The position numbers and the translations under genes were made by a program. Below are positions 41,832 through 50,745 of a DNA stretch of 58,637 bases, piece after piece. How positions within the stretch are numbered: position 1 is the first letter of the stretch; each line of letters opens with the position of its first letter. The stretch spans positions 1-58,637 of the forward strand of contig JAFXUZ010000071.1 of assembly GCA_017524725.1 (NCBI GenBank), written 5' to 3'. This DNA is from Clostridia bacterium (GTDB lineage Bacteria; Bacillota; Clostridia; Christensenellales; Aristaeellaceae). Under the pieces are notes generated by a model, which was not told the origin of the DNA, did not search any database, and saw only the letters and a program-made list of their open reading frames with translations.

Positions 41832-44800
41832 TTATTCCACTTCAAACCTGATGCCCGCGCTGGCGGCGAAGTCCTCCGCGGCGGAGCCGGGCGCGCCGAA
41901 GACGGTGATCTGGGCCTTGGGGACGTTCTGGAACACGTCCGGCGGGATCACGGTGATCGAGGCCGGGATGCGGATCTGCGTCAGGTTCGTGCAGTTCGCG
42001 AAGGCCTTGCTGCCAAGGAACGTGACGCCGTCCGGGATGTACGCCGCGGTCATCCTCGCGCCGGAGAAGGCCTCGGCCTCGATGCGGGTCATGGCGGCGG
42101 GCAGGGTGAAGTCCGGGGCGCGCATCTCGGCGGTGAGGGCAGCGAAGGCATGGCCGTTTAAATTTGCGTAAGTCTGCGCGGTGGAGCCGTTATGGCCGCG
42201 GATGGTGAAGCCGGCGGCAGTCCCATCGAATACATCCGAGCCAAAGGCGGTTTCGGCGTTGTGAACTGTGCCGCTGGTCAGGCCGGTGCAGTTGCGGAAC
42301 GCATAGCTGCCAATGCTGGTGACACTGTTTGGGATGGAGACGCTGGTCAGTTTGACGCAATGATAGAAAGCATAGCTTTCAATGATCGTTACACCGTTCG
42401 GGATAGTGACGCTGGTCAGGCCGGAGCAAATGGAGAAGGCGCTGTCGCCGATACGGGTCACGCTGTTTGGGATCGTTACGCTCGTCAGGCTGATACAGTT
42501 GGAGAAAGTCTCATTTTCGATGCTGGTCACGCCGTTCGGTATGGTGATGCTGGTCAGGCTGGAGCAATGGTCGAAAACGCCATAGCCGATGCTTGTCACG
42601 CTGCTCGGGATCGTTATGTCGGTCAGGCTCCAGCAGTCTTTGAAAGCTCCATAGCCGATGCTGGTCACACCATTGGGAATGACGACGCTTACCAGGTTCC
42701 AGCAACAGTTGAAAGCTTCATCGCCAATATTCGTCACATTGCCGGGGATCGCAATACTTGTCAGAGCGGAGCAGCTATCAAAAGTGCGTGTTCCGATGCT
42801 CGTAATTCCATTCGGAAGAGTGATGCCGCTCAGGCTGAAGCAGCAACTGAACGCTTTATTGCCGATGCTTGTTACGCTGTTCGGGATGGCAATGTCTGTC
42901 AGGCCGGTACAGTCGGAGAAAGCAGATTCGCCGATGCTCTTTACGCTGTTCGGGATCGTCACGCCCGCCAGGCTGGTGCAGTCGGCAAAAGCGCCATAGT
43001 CGATGCTGGTCACGCTGTTTGGGATCGTCACGTTCGTCAAACCGGTGCAGTTGTTGAACATACTACGCCCGATACCGGTCACGCCGTTTTGAATGCTGAC
43101 GCTGGTCAGGCCGGTACAGTCGGTGAAGACACTTTCGCCGAAACCGGTCACGCTGCCCGGTATGGTGACGCTGGTCAGGCTGGCGCAGCTGCCGAAAGCA
43201 GAATCGCCGATGCTTGTCACGCTGTTCGGGATCGTCACGCCGGTCAGGGAAGCGCACCCCCCGAAAGTATTATCTTCGATCGTTGTCAAGCTGTTCGGAA
43301 GCGTAACGCTGACCAGGTTTTCGCAATCGGAAAAAGCCCTCTCGCCAATGACGGTCACGCTGTTCGGGATCGTCACGTTTATCAGGCCCGCGCACCATGA
43401 GAAGGCCTGTGCGCCGATCTCGGTGACGCTGCCGGGAATGCTGATGCCGGACAGCCGTACACAGGTATCGAATGCGCCGCAGCCGATGCGCGTCACGCTG
43501 CTCGGGATGGCGACGCCGGCCAGGTAATTGCACGCCGCGAACAGATTATCGCCTATACTGGTCACGCCGTCCGCAATGCTTGCGCCGGTCACTTCATCGA
43601 TCCGGAAGAAGGGCGAATGATTAACGTCGTCATAATCCCACATGGGACCGGTGCCGGTGATGTTCACCGCGCCGGTGACGGGGTCAAAGGTATAATATAC
43701 GTCGTCGCCGATCTGCCCGGAGATATCGCCCAGGGATTCAAAGGAGATGCCGTTCTCCGTGGCGTAAGTCTTTGCCGTGGAGGGATTCCAGCCGTGGATG
43801 GTGAGGGAGGAGGGGCAATTATAGAAGATATTTGTGCCGATTGTGACATTGGGATTCATGATAGTAACGCTGGTCAGGTCGGCGCATTTATAGAATACGG
43901 TTTTTGAGATCGTTGCAACCGACGATGGAATGGAAATGCTGACAAGACCGGACTCCTGGAATGCGCTTGAATAGATCGCTGTAACACGGTTTGGAATTGT
44001 AATGCCGGTCAGGCTGGAACAACCTCTGAAAGCATCTGGCCCAATCTCTGTTACGCCAGCCGGAATAATAATATTGTTCAGGCTGGAACAGCCATAGAAG
44101 ACCGCAAGGCCAATGGTTGTCAAGTTCTCAGGGAGTATGATATTCGTCAGGTTGCTGCATTGCGAAAATGTTTTATCCCCAGTGCTGGTCAGGTTATTCG
44201 GAAGGGTAACACTGATCAGATTCGTGCAGTATGAGAAAGCAAACAAGCCAAGTGATGTAACGCCATTTTCAACAACAATGCTTTGAATCTGATTCTGATA
44301 AGCTGACCATGGAACATCCGAACCAGTGTTATAATTATCAATCGCCCCCGTCCCGCTGATGGTCAATTCGCCGGTATACGGGTCGAGGCTGTAGGTCACA
44401 TTGCCGCCGTTCGCGCCGCATTCGCCGGTGATCATGATGTCCACGAAGGTGACATTTGAGCTGTGGCTGTTCGCGTAGCTCTGGGCGGTGGAGCCGCTGT
44501 AGCCATGCAGATTGATTTTGATATTGGTGTCCAGCGGGTTCATGCTGAAGGTCGCGGTCCTGCTCAATACGGTGAGGTCCTTCAAAGCAGAACAGTAACG
44601 GAAGGCCTGGTTGCCGATGAAGGTCACGCCGGCGGGAATGACCAGGCCGGACAGTCGGGAATCGTTATAGAAAGCGTAATCGCCGATGCGCATAAGGCCG
44701 TCCGGCAGGTTGATCTCCGAAAGGGCATAACAGAGACGGAAAGCATCATCGCCGACGACGGTCACTGTGTCCGGCAGCGAGACGCTGAGGAGATTGCCGC

Positions 44801-45416
44801 AATTGTAAAACGCTTTGGCGCCGACGCTGGTCACGCCCGCGCAGATGTCCACATAGGCGATGTCCCCTCTTCCATCGAACGGGGAAGGATTCGCGTTCGT
44901 GAATTCCGTCATCGATCCGTCGCCGCTGATGGTCAGGATGAGCGTATCCGGATCGAATTCAAAGATCACGTCGTTTCCGCATGTGCCCCACAGGGCCACG
45001 AATTCATTTCCCGCCTCGTGCGCGTAGGCCTCGGCGGTGGAAGCGCTCCAGCCGTAAAGCTTCAGTCCGGACGGACAATTCCTGAAGGCCGTGTCGCTGA
45101 TGACCGCGTCGGATTTCCTGATGGTCGCTTTTGTCAGGTTGGCGCATTCGAAGAACAGGTTATTGCCCAGGGCGGTTATGCCGCTCCCGACCACGACTTC
45201 GCGGATATTCGTATTCCCGTCGAACGGAGAAAGATTGTAAGCGGTCCCGTAATCCGGTATCGCGCCGGTGCCGCTGATGGTCAGAACGCCCTCATCCGTC
45301 AGGTTCCAGCTGATGCTGCTGCTGATGGTGCCGATCCTGTCCGCTGTCGCCGCGCCGATGGTCAGCGCCAGAAGCAGCGCCGCCAGGGTCGGAATGATCC
45401 ACAATTTCTTCTTCAT
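41832..45416 (-). CDS. BspA-type leucine-rich-repeat surface protein
   Basis: A 1194-residue exported protein with a signal peptide (1 to about 25). It is built of modules. A beta cap with the pattern DPxTGxLTISGTGAI recurs near residues 49, 170, 352 and 590. An end cap of the form HGxxGSTAxxYAxxxGxxF recurs near 125, 310, 545, 1078 and 1178. Between them are LRR_5 repeats; the longest run (about 606-1042) has 19 consecutive 23-residue units of type LTSVTIPNSVTSIGDSAF. No LPXTG, transmembrane anchor or GW anchor is seen. BspA-like proteins act in adhesion. The ATG overlaps the response-regulator stop (ATGA), so the two are translationally coupled. Confidence 0.92.
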   Translation of the reverse strand: MKKKLWIIPTLAALLLALTIGAATADRIGTISSSISWNLTDEGVLTISGTGAIPDYGTAYNLSPFDGNTNIREVVVGSGITALGNNLFFECANLTKATIRKSDAVISDTAFRNCPSGLKLYGWSASTAEAYAHEAGNEFVALWGTCGNDVIFEFDPDTLILTISGDGSMTEFTNANPSPFDGRGDIAYVDICAGVTSVGAKAFYNCGNLLSVSLPDTVTVVGDDAFRLCYALSEINLPDGLMRIGDYAFYNDSRLSGLVIPAGVTFIGNQAFRYCSALKDLTVLSRTATFSMNPLDTNIKINLHGYSGSTAQSYANSHSSNVTFVDIMITGECGANGGNVTYSLDPYTGELTISGTGAIDNYNTGSDVPWSAYQNQIQSIVVENGVTSLGLFAFSYCTNLISVTLPNNLTSTGDKTFSQCSNLTNIILPENLTTIGLAVFYGCSSLNNIIIPAGVTEIGPDAFRGCSSLTGITIPNRVTAIYSSAFQESGLVSISIPSSVATISKTVFYKCADLTSVTIMNPNVTIGTNIFYNCPSSLTIHGWNPSTAKTYATENGISFESLGDISGQIGDDVYYTFDPVTGAVNITGTGPMWDYDDVNHSPFFRIDEVTGASIADGVTSIGDNLFAACNYLAGVAIPSSVTRIGCGAFDTCVRLSGISIPGSVTEIGAQAFSWCAGLINVTIPNSVTVIGERAFSDCENLVSVTLPNSLTTIEDNTFGGCASLTGVTIPNSVTSIGDSAFGSCASLTSVTIPGSVTGFGESVFTDCTGLTSVSIQNGVTGIGRSMFNNCTGLTNVTIPNSVTSIDYGAFADCTSLAGVTIPNSVKSIGESAFSDCTGLTDIAIPNSVTSIGNKAFSCCFSLSGITLPNGITSIGTRTFDSCSALTSIAIPGNVTNIGDEAFNCCWNLVSVVIPNGVTSIGYGAFKDCWSLTDITIPSSVTSIGYGVFDHCSSLTSITIPNGVTSIENETFSNCISLTSVTIPNSVTRIGDSAFSICSGLTSVTIPNGVTIIESYAFYHCVKLTSVSIPNSVTSIGSYAFRNCTGLTSGTVHNAETAFGSDVFDGTAAGFTIRGHNGSTAQTYANLNGHAFAALTAEMRAPDFTLPAAMTRIEAEAFSGARMTAAYIPDGVTFLGSKAFANCTNLTQIRIPASITVIPPDVFQNVPKAQITVFGAPGSAAEDFAASAGIRFEVE
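42286..43600. repeat. tandem 69-bp DNA repeat encoding LRR units
   Basis: About 19 copies of a 69-bp unit, each encoding one 23-residue LRR. Copies are similar enough at the DNA level, for example in the GATCGTCACGCTGGTCAGGC-type segment, for slippage or recombination to change copy number. There are no spacers, so this is not a CRISPR array. Confidence 0.85.
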
Positions 45417-46126
45417 GCTTTTTTCCCTCCTTTGGGTGTCCTGTTCCCGGTGCGGTCGTCCTCATGGACCACCACGCCCAGCGCCTTGGCGTTCACCGCC
45501 AGGTCGATGCGGTTTTTGTAGCCGGTCTTCACCAGCATGTTTTCGATATGCCGCTTCACGGTGTGCGGGGAGATGCCCAGCTTATCCGCGATCTCGTCGT
45601 TGGTCAGGTTCCGGGTCAGCTCCCGCAGCACCTCCAGCTCCCGGTCGCTCAGGTCGGTCTTCGCCGTGTCGCCGAAGTCCGGGTTGGGCGGGCTGTCCGG
45701 GTAAACGTGCTCGCCGGCCATGGTGCGGTCCATGACCTGGGTCAGCGGGATGTCCGAATATTCCTTGAACCAGAAGCTTTCGATCCCCGCCTCCCGGGCT
45801 TCGTCGATCCACTGGGCTTCCGCCGTGGAGGTGGTCAGGATGATCTTCACGCCCGGATCGTTGCGGCGGATGGCCTTCGCGCAGGTGAGGCCGTCCAGCC
45901 CGTATTTCATCATCACGTCCATGATCACCAGGTCCACCGGATGGGCCATGCAGAAGGCGATGGCCTGCTCCGCGCTGGACAGGGAGGCGGCCAGTCTGTA
46001 GCCTTTGCTCATCTGCACCTGGATCTCAAAAAAGCTCCGGGACACATACTGGTCGTCCACCACGACCACATCATATTCTTTTTCCGTACACACCACCTCC
46101 CGGGCAGGATATGCGGTCTTTTCCAT
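45413..46126 (-). CDS. LuxR/NarL-type response regulator
   Basis: A 237-residue regulator. The receiver domain (about 17-135) has the acidic pair at 24-25 (VVVDDQY), the phosphorylatable Asp70 (LVIMDVMM), Thr in LTTST and Lys121 in FWFKEY. The DNA-binding domain (about 159-216) is a standard LuxR-type helix-turn-helix: LSDRELEVLRELTRNLTNDE, then ADKLGISPHTVKRHIENML. A TTG at 46147 extends the frame, but the ATG at 46126 is more likely. It starts 17 bp after the 1019-residue surface protein gene and overlaps the LRR gene by four bases. The cognate kinase is probably the 49456-50745 protein. Confidence 0.92.
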   Translation of the reverse strand: MEKTAYPAREVVCTEKEYDVVVVDDQYVSRSFFEIQVQMSKGYRLAASLSSAEQAIAFCMAHPVDLVIMDVMMKYGLDGLTCAKAIRRNDPGVKIILTTSTAEAQWIDEAREAGIESFWFKEYSDIPLTQVMDRTMAGEHVYPDSPPNPDFGDTAKTDLSDRELEVLRELTRNLTNDEIADKLGISPHTVKRHIENMLVKTGYKNRIDLAVNAKALGVVVHEDDRTGNRTPKGGKKA

Positions 46127-46143
46127 CTGCGGATACTTTCCGG

Positions 46144-49100
46144 TCAATCCCCGACGGGAACGAAGGTATACCCGTACGAGGCGGCAAACGCCTGGGCTTC
46201 GGATCCGGGCGAGCCGTAAATGTAGCGCACGCCGCTGCCTTCAAAGGGATCGCCGGATATGGAGTTCACGGTATCGGGAATGATGACCGCTTCGGCCGCG
46301 ACGCCGGAGAAAGCCTGGTCCTCGATGCCGGTCAGCATGTCGGGAAGCTTCAGGATGCCGTTTGGTTCGGGGATCAGCCAGAGGGCGTACAGGGTGATAT
46401 CCGCCGTGACAGGCGCGGCAAAATCATACAGCGATCCTGCCGTGCAGGCCGCGTCCGTATACCAGCCGGCAAACACCGCGCCGCTCTTCATGGGATCGGG
46501 GGGCGCCGCGGCTGTTCCGCCGCTTGGCAGCGTCTGTTCTTCAGGCGCAGGCAGTCCGCCCCGGGCGTCAAATAAAACGCTGAAGGTTTCAGCTTCGCCC
46601 GGTTCGTATACGGCGGTCAGGCAGAGCTCTCCATACACGTTTTCGATCGTATACGTCAGGGAATTCCCGCTCCCAAGGGACGGCTCCTCCCCGTACGGGT
46701 CCAGATCAAAGCCCGTGCCGTCCGACGACCACCACATCCTGACCTGGCACGGGTACCAGGCGGCGACGCGGTAGCCGGGATAATCCGGCGCTGTGATGAC
46801 GATGGTGTCGCCGTCCAGCACAAACGGCGTTTCGCCCCAGTCTTCCCTGAAATGGATCGCGGATTCCGGCGCGACCGTGAACGCGCCGGTATCATTCTCG
46901 TAATAATCCGTCACTTCGCTCATGGGCTTTTCTTCGGCAGTGTTCCACGTATACAGCGTCAGCTGATGGGAGCTGATATGCCTGAGGATCATGAGCTGGT
47001 GCGTCTCCGGGCAGTAGTAGAAATCATACTCCGCGCCGTCGGTATTTTCGTCCAGCCAGATGGGGCAGCGCCCGCCCTGATCAAGCGTCATGACAGTATC
47101 CTCCGTCACGGAGGCAATTCCCCAGGTCTGTCCGCCGCAGCCGATATAGAAGGTTAGGCCTTCCTCCAGCCATTCCCCGCCGGAAACATAGGCGGAAGCC
47201 CACAGCGTGGTGCCGCCGGAAAACTGATAGGGATGGACAGGGGGCTCGCTTTCGCCGCCTTCCCCCATGCCGGCCTCTCCGGAGGAAGGATCCGTCATGC
47301 GCAGGGGATAATCGCCCATGAAGCCCATGAGAAACGCGCCGGGCGCGGCCAGATCGCTGGTGACGCTCAGCGTCATATCCCGCGGGTCGAGGGTGAAGGT
47401 GTAAACGGCGCAGCCGGATGATGCCAGCATGATGTTTCTGCTGTTTTCCTCATAATCCATCGGGGCCAGGGCAAGCCCCTGAACGGCGTCGAACAGGGTC
47501 GCAGGGGCGGTATAGTCCTTATCGTCCAGGGTAAAGTAGAATTCAAACGTGCCCGACCAGGACATGCTCGGGTCGATCTCGGCGCTGTAGGTGTAAGCAC
47601 CGTCGCCGTTCAGCGTCATCTCCACGGTGTCCCATTGGGTCGGGTCGCCGGTGATGGTGCAAAGCGGCGCCGCCGCCTCATAGCTCAGGGTATAGCCGCC
47701 GGCCCCGTCCCCCTCCAGGGTCACCAGGTAGGAGCCTGCCGGGATTTCGAGCATGTCCGCCGTATTTTCGGTGGCATGGGCGAGCGTCAGCACAGCGGTA
47801 TCGCCGGAGCCGGCCGCGTGATACCACAGGGATTCATTAAAGTAGCCGTTGTAGTATTTCACGGAAACATGGCATCCCTCTTCGGAGGTGACCCGCGCCG
47901 TCCAGACGTCCTCGCCGGCCTGCGCAAACACTTCGCCCAGGCTGTCGGCGCTCTCGCTGCAGCCGCGGGCGCTCCCGTCAAATACGCCGTACAGGTAAAA
48001 TCCGGGATCGTTGTATTGGTCCTTCCACCGGGCCGCAAAGGACAGGTCGTCGCCGGTCACGTCCATGACTGTTCCGGCGGCGCAGGGTTCGCCGCTCTTT
48101 AGCCAGCCGTCGAACCGGTAAAAGGAGGGGGCGTTCCCGTTCGTGCGGGCCGGGGCGGTGAAGCTGTTCTGGCGGACCGTGTAGGTCCCGGTCTCTCCCA
48201 TGGCCACTTCGATCACGTCGCTTTGCATGCTGCCCGTGCCGCCGTTGGCGTCATAGTCGGCATAGCCGCGCCGGCCGAACACGGGATAGGCGTCCACCTG
48301 CGTCACATAGCCGATGCTGGAGGGCATGTACCCGTAGACCAGGGGACTCTTTCTGTCATAGGAGGTATAGCCGTGATTGGGCGAAGTGGGGGCCCAGGTC
48401 GGCTCCCTGTAGTTTTCGTCCAGCGTTTCGGTCATTTCCCAATACAGGTGCACGGGGGCCGGGCCATAGCCGCTCCAGTCCGGCAGCTGCCCCATCTGGG
48501 GCCTGATGACCGTGCCGCCCTGATAGCTCGCATAGTACAGGTAGGGCCATTGATAGGCAAGCAGGCCGGTCAGCGGATCGATATCCTCCGCGCAGGCTTC
48601 GGGATAGACCCCGGAAGGGGGCTTATGGAAGATGATGGTATAATATCCCGTTTCCCAGAAGGCTTTCACGTTCGTATCCCCGTTGACCGTGATGAAGTAA
48701 CCCACCGGGTAATGCGTTTCCGCATTGTCTACGCGCCAGCCCGCAAAGTGCCCCAGCCAGCCGGACTGGGATGGGGAGGAGAACATGCACTTGGACAGCG
48801 CGTAGCTGCTCCCATTCCTCACATACGCATAATAGGGGCCCTGGTCGCTTCCATGGCCGAGCAGGAAGGTAATTACGGCGATTTCCACCCGAAAGGGCTG
48901 GCTCTCGATCCAGGTGTTTTCGTCCCGGTATACCCGGACGGTGTATTCATCGCCGGATCCCGTGAGATCATGGGATGTAACGCCCGCCTCCAGCGTTTCT
49001 ACCGTTTCCCCGTTCCGAAGGATCTCGGTCCGTACGGGGACAAAGTCCACTTCCCAGCTGACGGGCAATTTCTCCCCGTCGGCGGAAACATCCCCGCAAG

Positions 49101-49203
49101 TCGGCTGGCAGATGAAGGACGGACCGTCCGCCGGGGCCGCGCCGCAGCAAAACACCAGCAGCAGCGCTACAAGAACCGGGATCACAAACAGGTTCCGCTT
49201 CAC
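46144..49203 (-). CDS. large secreted protein with InlB-type repeat and LRR-type C-terminal module
   Basis: A 1019-residue exported protein. The signal peptide (MKRNLFVIPVLVALLL start) closely resembles that of the LRR protein. Most of the chain is beta-rich with many aromatic residues; pieces such as DYDANGGTGSMQSDVIEVAM and FYRFDGWLKSG are InlB-like. A complete Listeria-Bacteroides (InlB_B) repeat lies near 870-940 (VLFDARGGLPAPEEQTLPSG, then GAVFAGWYTDAAC and ITLYALW). The last 75 residues are LRR_5-like (LPDMLTGIEDQAFSG) with the end cap GSPGSEAQAFAASYGYTF. There is no anchor motif. GTG start at 49203 after GGAGGG, overlapping the relic regulator stop (GTGA). Confidence 0.85.
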   Translation of the reverse strand: MKRNLFVIPVLVALLLVFCCGAAPADGPSFICQPTCGDVSADGEKLPVSWEVDFVPVRTEILRNGETVETLEAGVTSHDLTGSGDEYTVRVYRDENTWIESQPFRVEIAVITFLLGHGSDQGPYYAYVRNGSSYALSKCMFSSPSQSGWLGHFAGWRVDNAETHYPVGYFITVNGDTNVKAFWETGYYTIIFHKPPSGVYPEACAEDIDPLTGLLAYQWPYLYYASYQGGTVIRPQMGQLPDWSGYGPAPVHLYWEMTETLDENYREPTWAPTSPNHGYTSYDRKSPLVYGYMPSSIGYVTQVDAYPVFGRRGYADYDANGGTGSMQSDVIEVAMGETGTYTVRQNSFTAPARTNGNAPSFYRFDGWLKSGEPCAAGTVMDVTGDDLSFAARWKDQYNDPGFYLYGVFDGSARGCSESADSLGEVFAQAGEDVWTARVTSEEGCHVSVKYYNGYFNESLWYHAAGSGDTAVLTLAHATENTADMLEIPAGSYLVTLEGDGAGGYTLSYEAAAPLCTITGDPTQWDTVEMTLNGDGAYTYSAEIDPSMSWSGTFEFYFTLDDKDYTAPATLFDAVQGLALAPMDYEENSRNIMLASSGCAVYTFTLDPRDMTLSVTSDLAAPGAFLMGFMGDYPLRMTDPSSGEAGMGEGGESEPPVHPYQFSGGTTLWASAYVSGGEWLEEGLTFYIGCGGQTWGIASVTEDTVMTLDQGGRCPIWLDENTDGAEYDFYYCPETHQLMILRHISSHQLTLYTWNTAEEKPMSEVTDYYENDTGAFTVAPESAIHFREDWGETPFVLDGDTIVITAPDYPGYRVAAWYPCQVRMWWSSDGTGFDLDPYGEEPSLGSGNSLTYTIENVYGELCLTAVYEPGEAETFSVLFDARGGLPAPEEQTLPSGGTAAAPPDPMKSGAVFAGWYTDAACTAGSLYDFAAPVTADITLYALWLIPEPNGILKLPDMLTGIEDQAFSGVAAEAVIIPDTVNSISGDPFEGSGVRYIYGSPGSEAQAFAASYGYTFVPVGD

Positions 49204-49310
49204 GATTTTTCCCTCCTTTGGACACCCGGCGCGGTCGTCCCCATGCAGGCCGCGCCCTGCGCCCTGGCGCTCACTGCCGGGTCGATGCGTTTTTCGTAAC
49301 CGGTCTTTTC
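49200..49310 (-). pseudogene. 37-codon relic of a duplicated response-regulator 3' end
   Basis: Minus strand: the frame reads KTGYEKRIDPAVSARAQG, then continues to a stop overlapping the next start codon. The intact regulator ends KTGYKNRIDLAVNAKALG followed by a similar tail and the same overlap with its LRR gene. The shared CCAAAGGAGGGAAAAA before each start codon and the related signal peptides continue the similarity. Upstream of 49310 the match stops and a promoter begins. So a second regulator gene once stood here, or the 3' end was copied with the junction. It has no start and cannot make a regulator. Confidence 0.85.
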
Positions 49311-49323
49311 ATCTATTATATAT

Positions 49324-49354
49324 ATTATATGTCATGCGGGGACGCCCTGTCATG
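49324..49354 (-). promoter_or_regulatory. promoter of the surface protein-regulator-LRR unit, with a direct repeat
   Basis: Minus strand: ATGACA (49353-49348), an 18-bp spacer and perfect TATAAT (49329-49324). CATGACA occurs twice (49354-49348 and 49336-49330), 18 bp apart centre to centre, over the -35 and just upstream of the -10. This is a candidate site for the encoded regulator. An 8-bp hairpin (49352-49369) overlaps the -35. Confidence 0.55.
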
Positions 49355-49406
49355 GGCCGAACGGCCCATTTTGGCTTTCCCGGCCCCGTTTTCTGTCCGG
49401 AGTGCG

Positions 49407-49447
49407 AAAAAGCGCGACCCCCGCCCAAAGCATGGAGAGGGCCGCGC
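49407..49447 (-). terminator. terminator after the histidine kinase gene
   Basis: GCGCGACCC (49412-49420) pairs with GGGCCGCGC (49439-49447) with one G-U pair. On the minus strand TTTTT follows. It lies just after the kinase stop (49456) and separates the sensor unit from the surface-protein unit. Confidence 0.7.
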
Positions 49448-49455
49448 ATTTTTAT

Positions 49456-50745
49456 TCATCGGCCCTCCGGCCGGTTTAAAGCATGATCGGGAGGCGCTTC
49501 GGGCAGCGGGAGCCCGATGACGAGGCGGAAAGCGGGAGTGTCTTCGACGCGCATAACGCCGCGGCGATTTTCCACCAGCGTCCTGAGGGAAAGCAGGCCG
49601 CCGGTCTCGCGCACGGGCCCGGAAGGGGGACGGCCGTTGCTGCAAAGGGTGAAGGTATACCCGGCGTCGGTGCGCCGCGCGTCCACCTGAAGGCGGTCGC
49701 CCTCCGCGTGCTTCACGCAGTTGGCGGCGCACTCCCGGACGGCGGCGGCCAGGACCTCCCGGGGGCCGTCCTCCGCCGGCGGCACGCCGGTCAGGTCTGT
49801 CTTTACCCCGATGGCCCGCGCCGTGCCCACCGCTTCGGTCAGGGGATCGACGGCGGTGTCGTCCCCCTCGTATTCCCGCAGCAGGTAGGTGTTGGCGTTC
49901 CTGAGCGCCTGCAGAAGCAGTTCTTCGTCGATGGAGGCCGGATCGTTCATGGAATGGCGGCTTTCCAGCAGCACGCTGCCCAGCATGTCGTGCACCGTCA
50001 TCCGGGCGGTCAGAAGTTCCTGCGCGATGACGATCCTTTCCGCCTGCCGGTTGTAGATCTTAAGGCGCAGGCGGATGTCGCGAAGCTTCCGGTTCTTCGC
50101 CTGAAGGTCATTGAGGATCCCGGCCTGCCCGGTGATGTCCGTGGCGGTGAACTGCTGAACGGAGCTTCCCGGCGTTTCGCTTAAGCGGATCTGCCACACC
50201 CTGCCTTCCGCGGACACCTTTTCCCCGCCCGCCGCCGCCATAAAGGCGTGCCAGTCGGTGAACAGCTTTCCTGTCAGCGCCGCGGAAAGGCGGTCCATCA
50301 CCAGGTTGCGGAAGAGAACGGTGCCGTCCGCATCGCCAAAGGCGATGCCCACAGGCAAAAGGTCCATGGCCTGCTTTACGCTGTCCGGCGTAACGTGGTT
50401 TTTCCGGTAGCGGAGGATATCTCGCGCCTCAACGGCCAGCACGGCGGCCATCAAAGCCTCAAATGCCCAGACTGTCCACGCCGGGCAGCCGCCGAACGCC
50501 GCCGGTCCGGCCGGAGGCTCCCTGACCGGGTCCGGAAAGTTGATCTCCCAGGCGATCACGGATAAACAGAGCCAGAAAACGGCCGCGCCGATGAGGAAAG
50601 CGCCCAGATATGCGCACCTGGCCCCCCGTTTCCGCCCGTCCCTGAGGGCGGCGACGGCCGCCGTCATCTGGCCGGTCAGCAGCAGGAACAGCGCGCCCAT
50701 CATGGGCAGCCGCGCGGCGGACAGCAGCGCTTCCCTTACCGTCAT
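49456..50745 (-). CDS. sensor histidine kinase (HisKA_3/DesK-like, HATPase)
   Basis: A 429-residue kinase. Two or three N-terminal membrane segments (about 12-32, 45-67, 88-106) are followed by a PAS-like stretch (about 125-205; DLLPVGIAFGDADGTVLFRN). A dimerisation helix has AERIVIAQELL then VHDMLGSVLL, with the phosphoacceptor candidate His252. The ATPase domain has N-box AVRECAANCVKHA (Asn342), SNGRPPSG and GGLLSLRTLVENRRG. The HDxLG motif fits kinases that pair with NarL/LuxR regulators, such as the one at 45413-46126. The ATG overlaps the stop of the 7TM gene (ATGA). It ends at a terminator. Confidence 0.85.
   Translation of the reverse strand: MTVREALLSAARLPMMGALFLLLTGQMTAAVAALRDGRKRGARCAYLGAFLIGAAVFWLCLSVIAWEINFPDPVREPPAGPAAFGGCPAWTVWAFEALMAAVLAVEARDILRYRKNHVTPDSVKQAMDLLPVGIAFGDADGTVLFRNLVMDRLSAALTGKLFTDWHAFMAAAGGEKVSAEGRVWQIRLSETPGSSVQQFTATDITGQAGILNDLQAKNRKLRDIRLRLKIYNRQAERIVIAQELLTARMTVHDMLGSVLLESRHSMNDPASIDEELLLQALRNANTYLLREYEGDDTAVDPLTEAVGTARAIGVKTDLTGVPPAEDGPREVLAAAVRECAANCVKHAEGDRLQVDARRTDAGYTFTLCSNGRPPSGPVRETGGLLSLRTLVENRRGVMRVEDTPAFRLVIGLPLPEAPPDHALNRPEGR

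Noticed and set aside
42286..43600. Regular repeats that might suggest a CRISPR array
   Set aside because: The 69-bp units are contiguous, in frame, and encode LRRs; there are no unique spacers and no cas genes.
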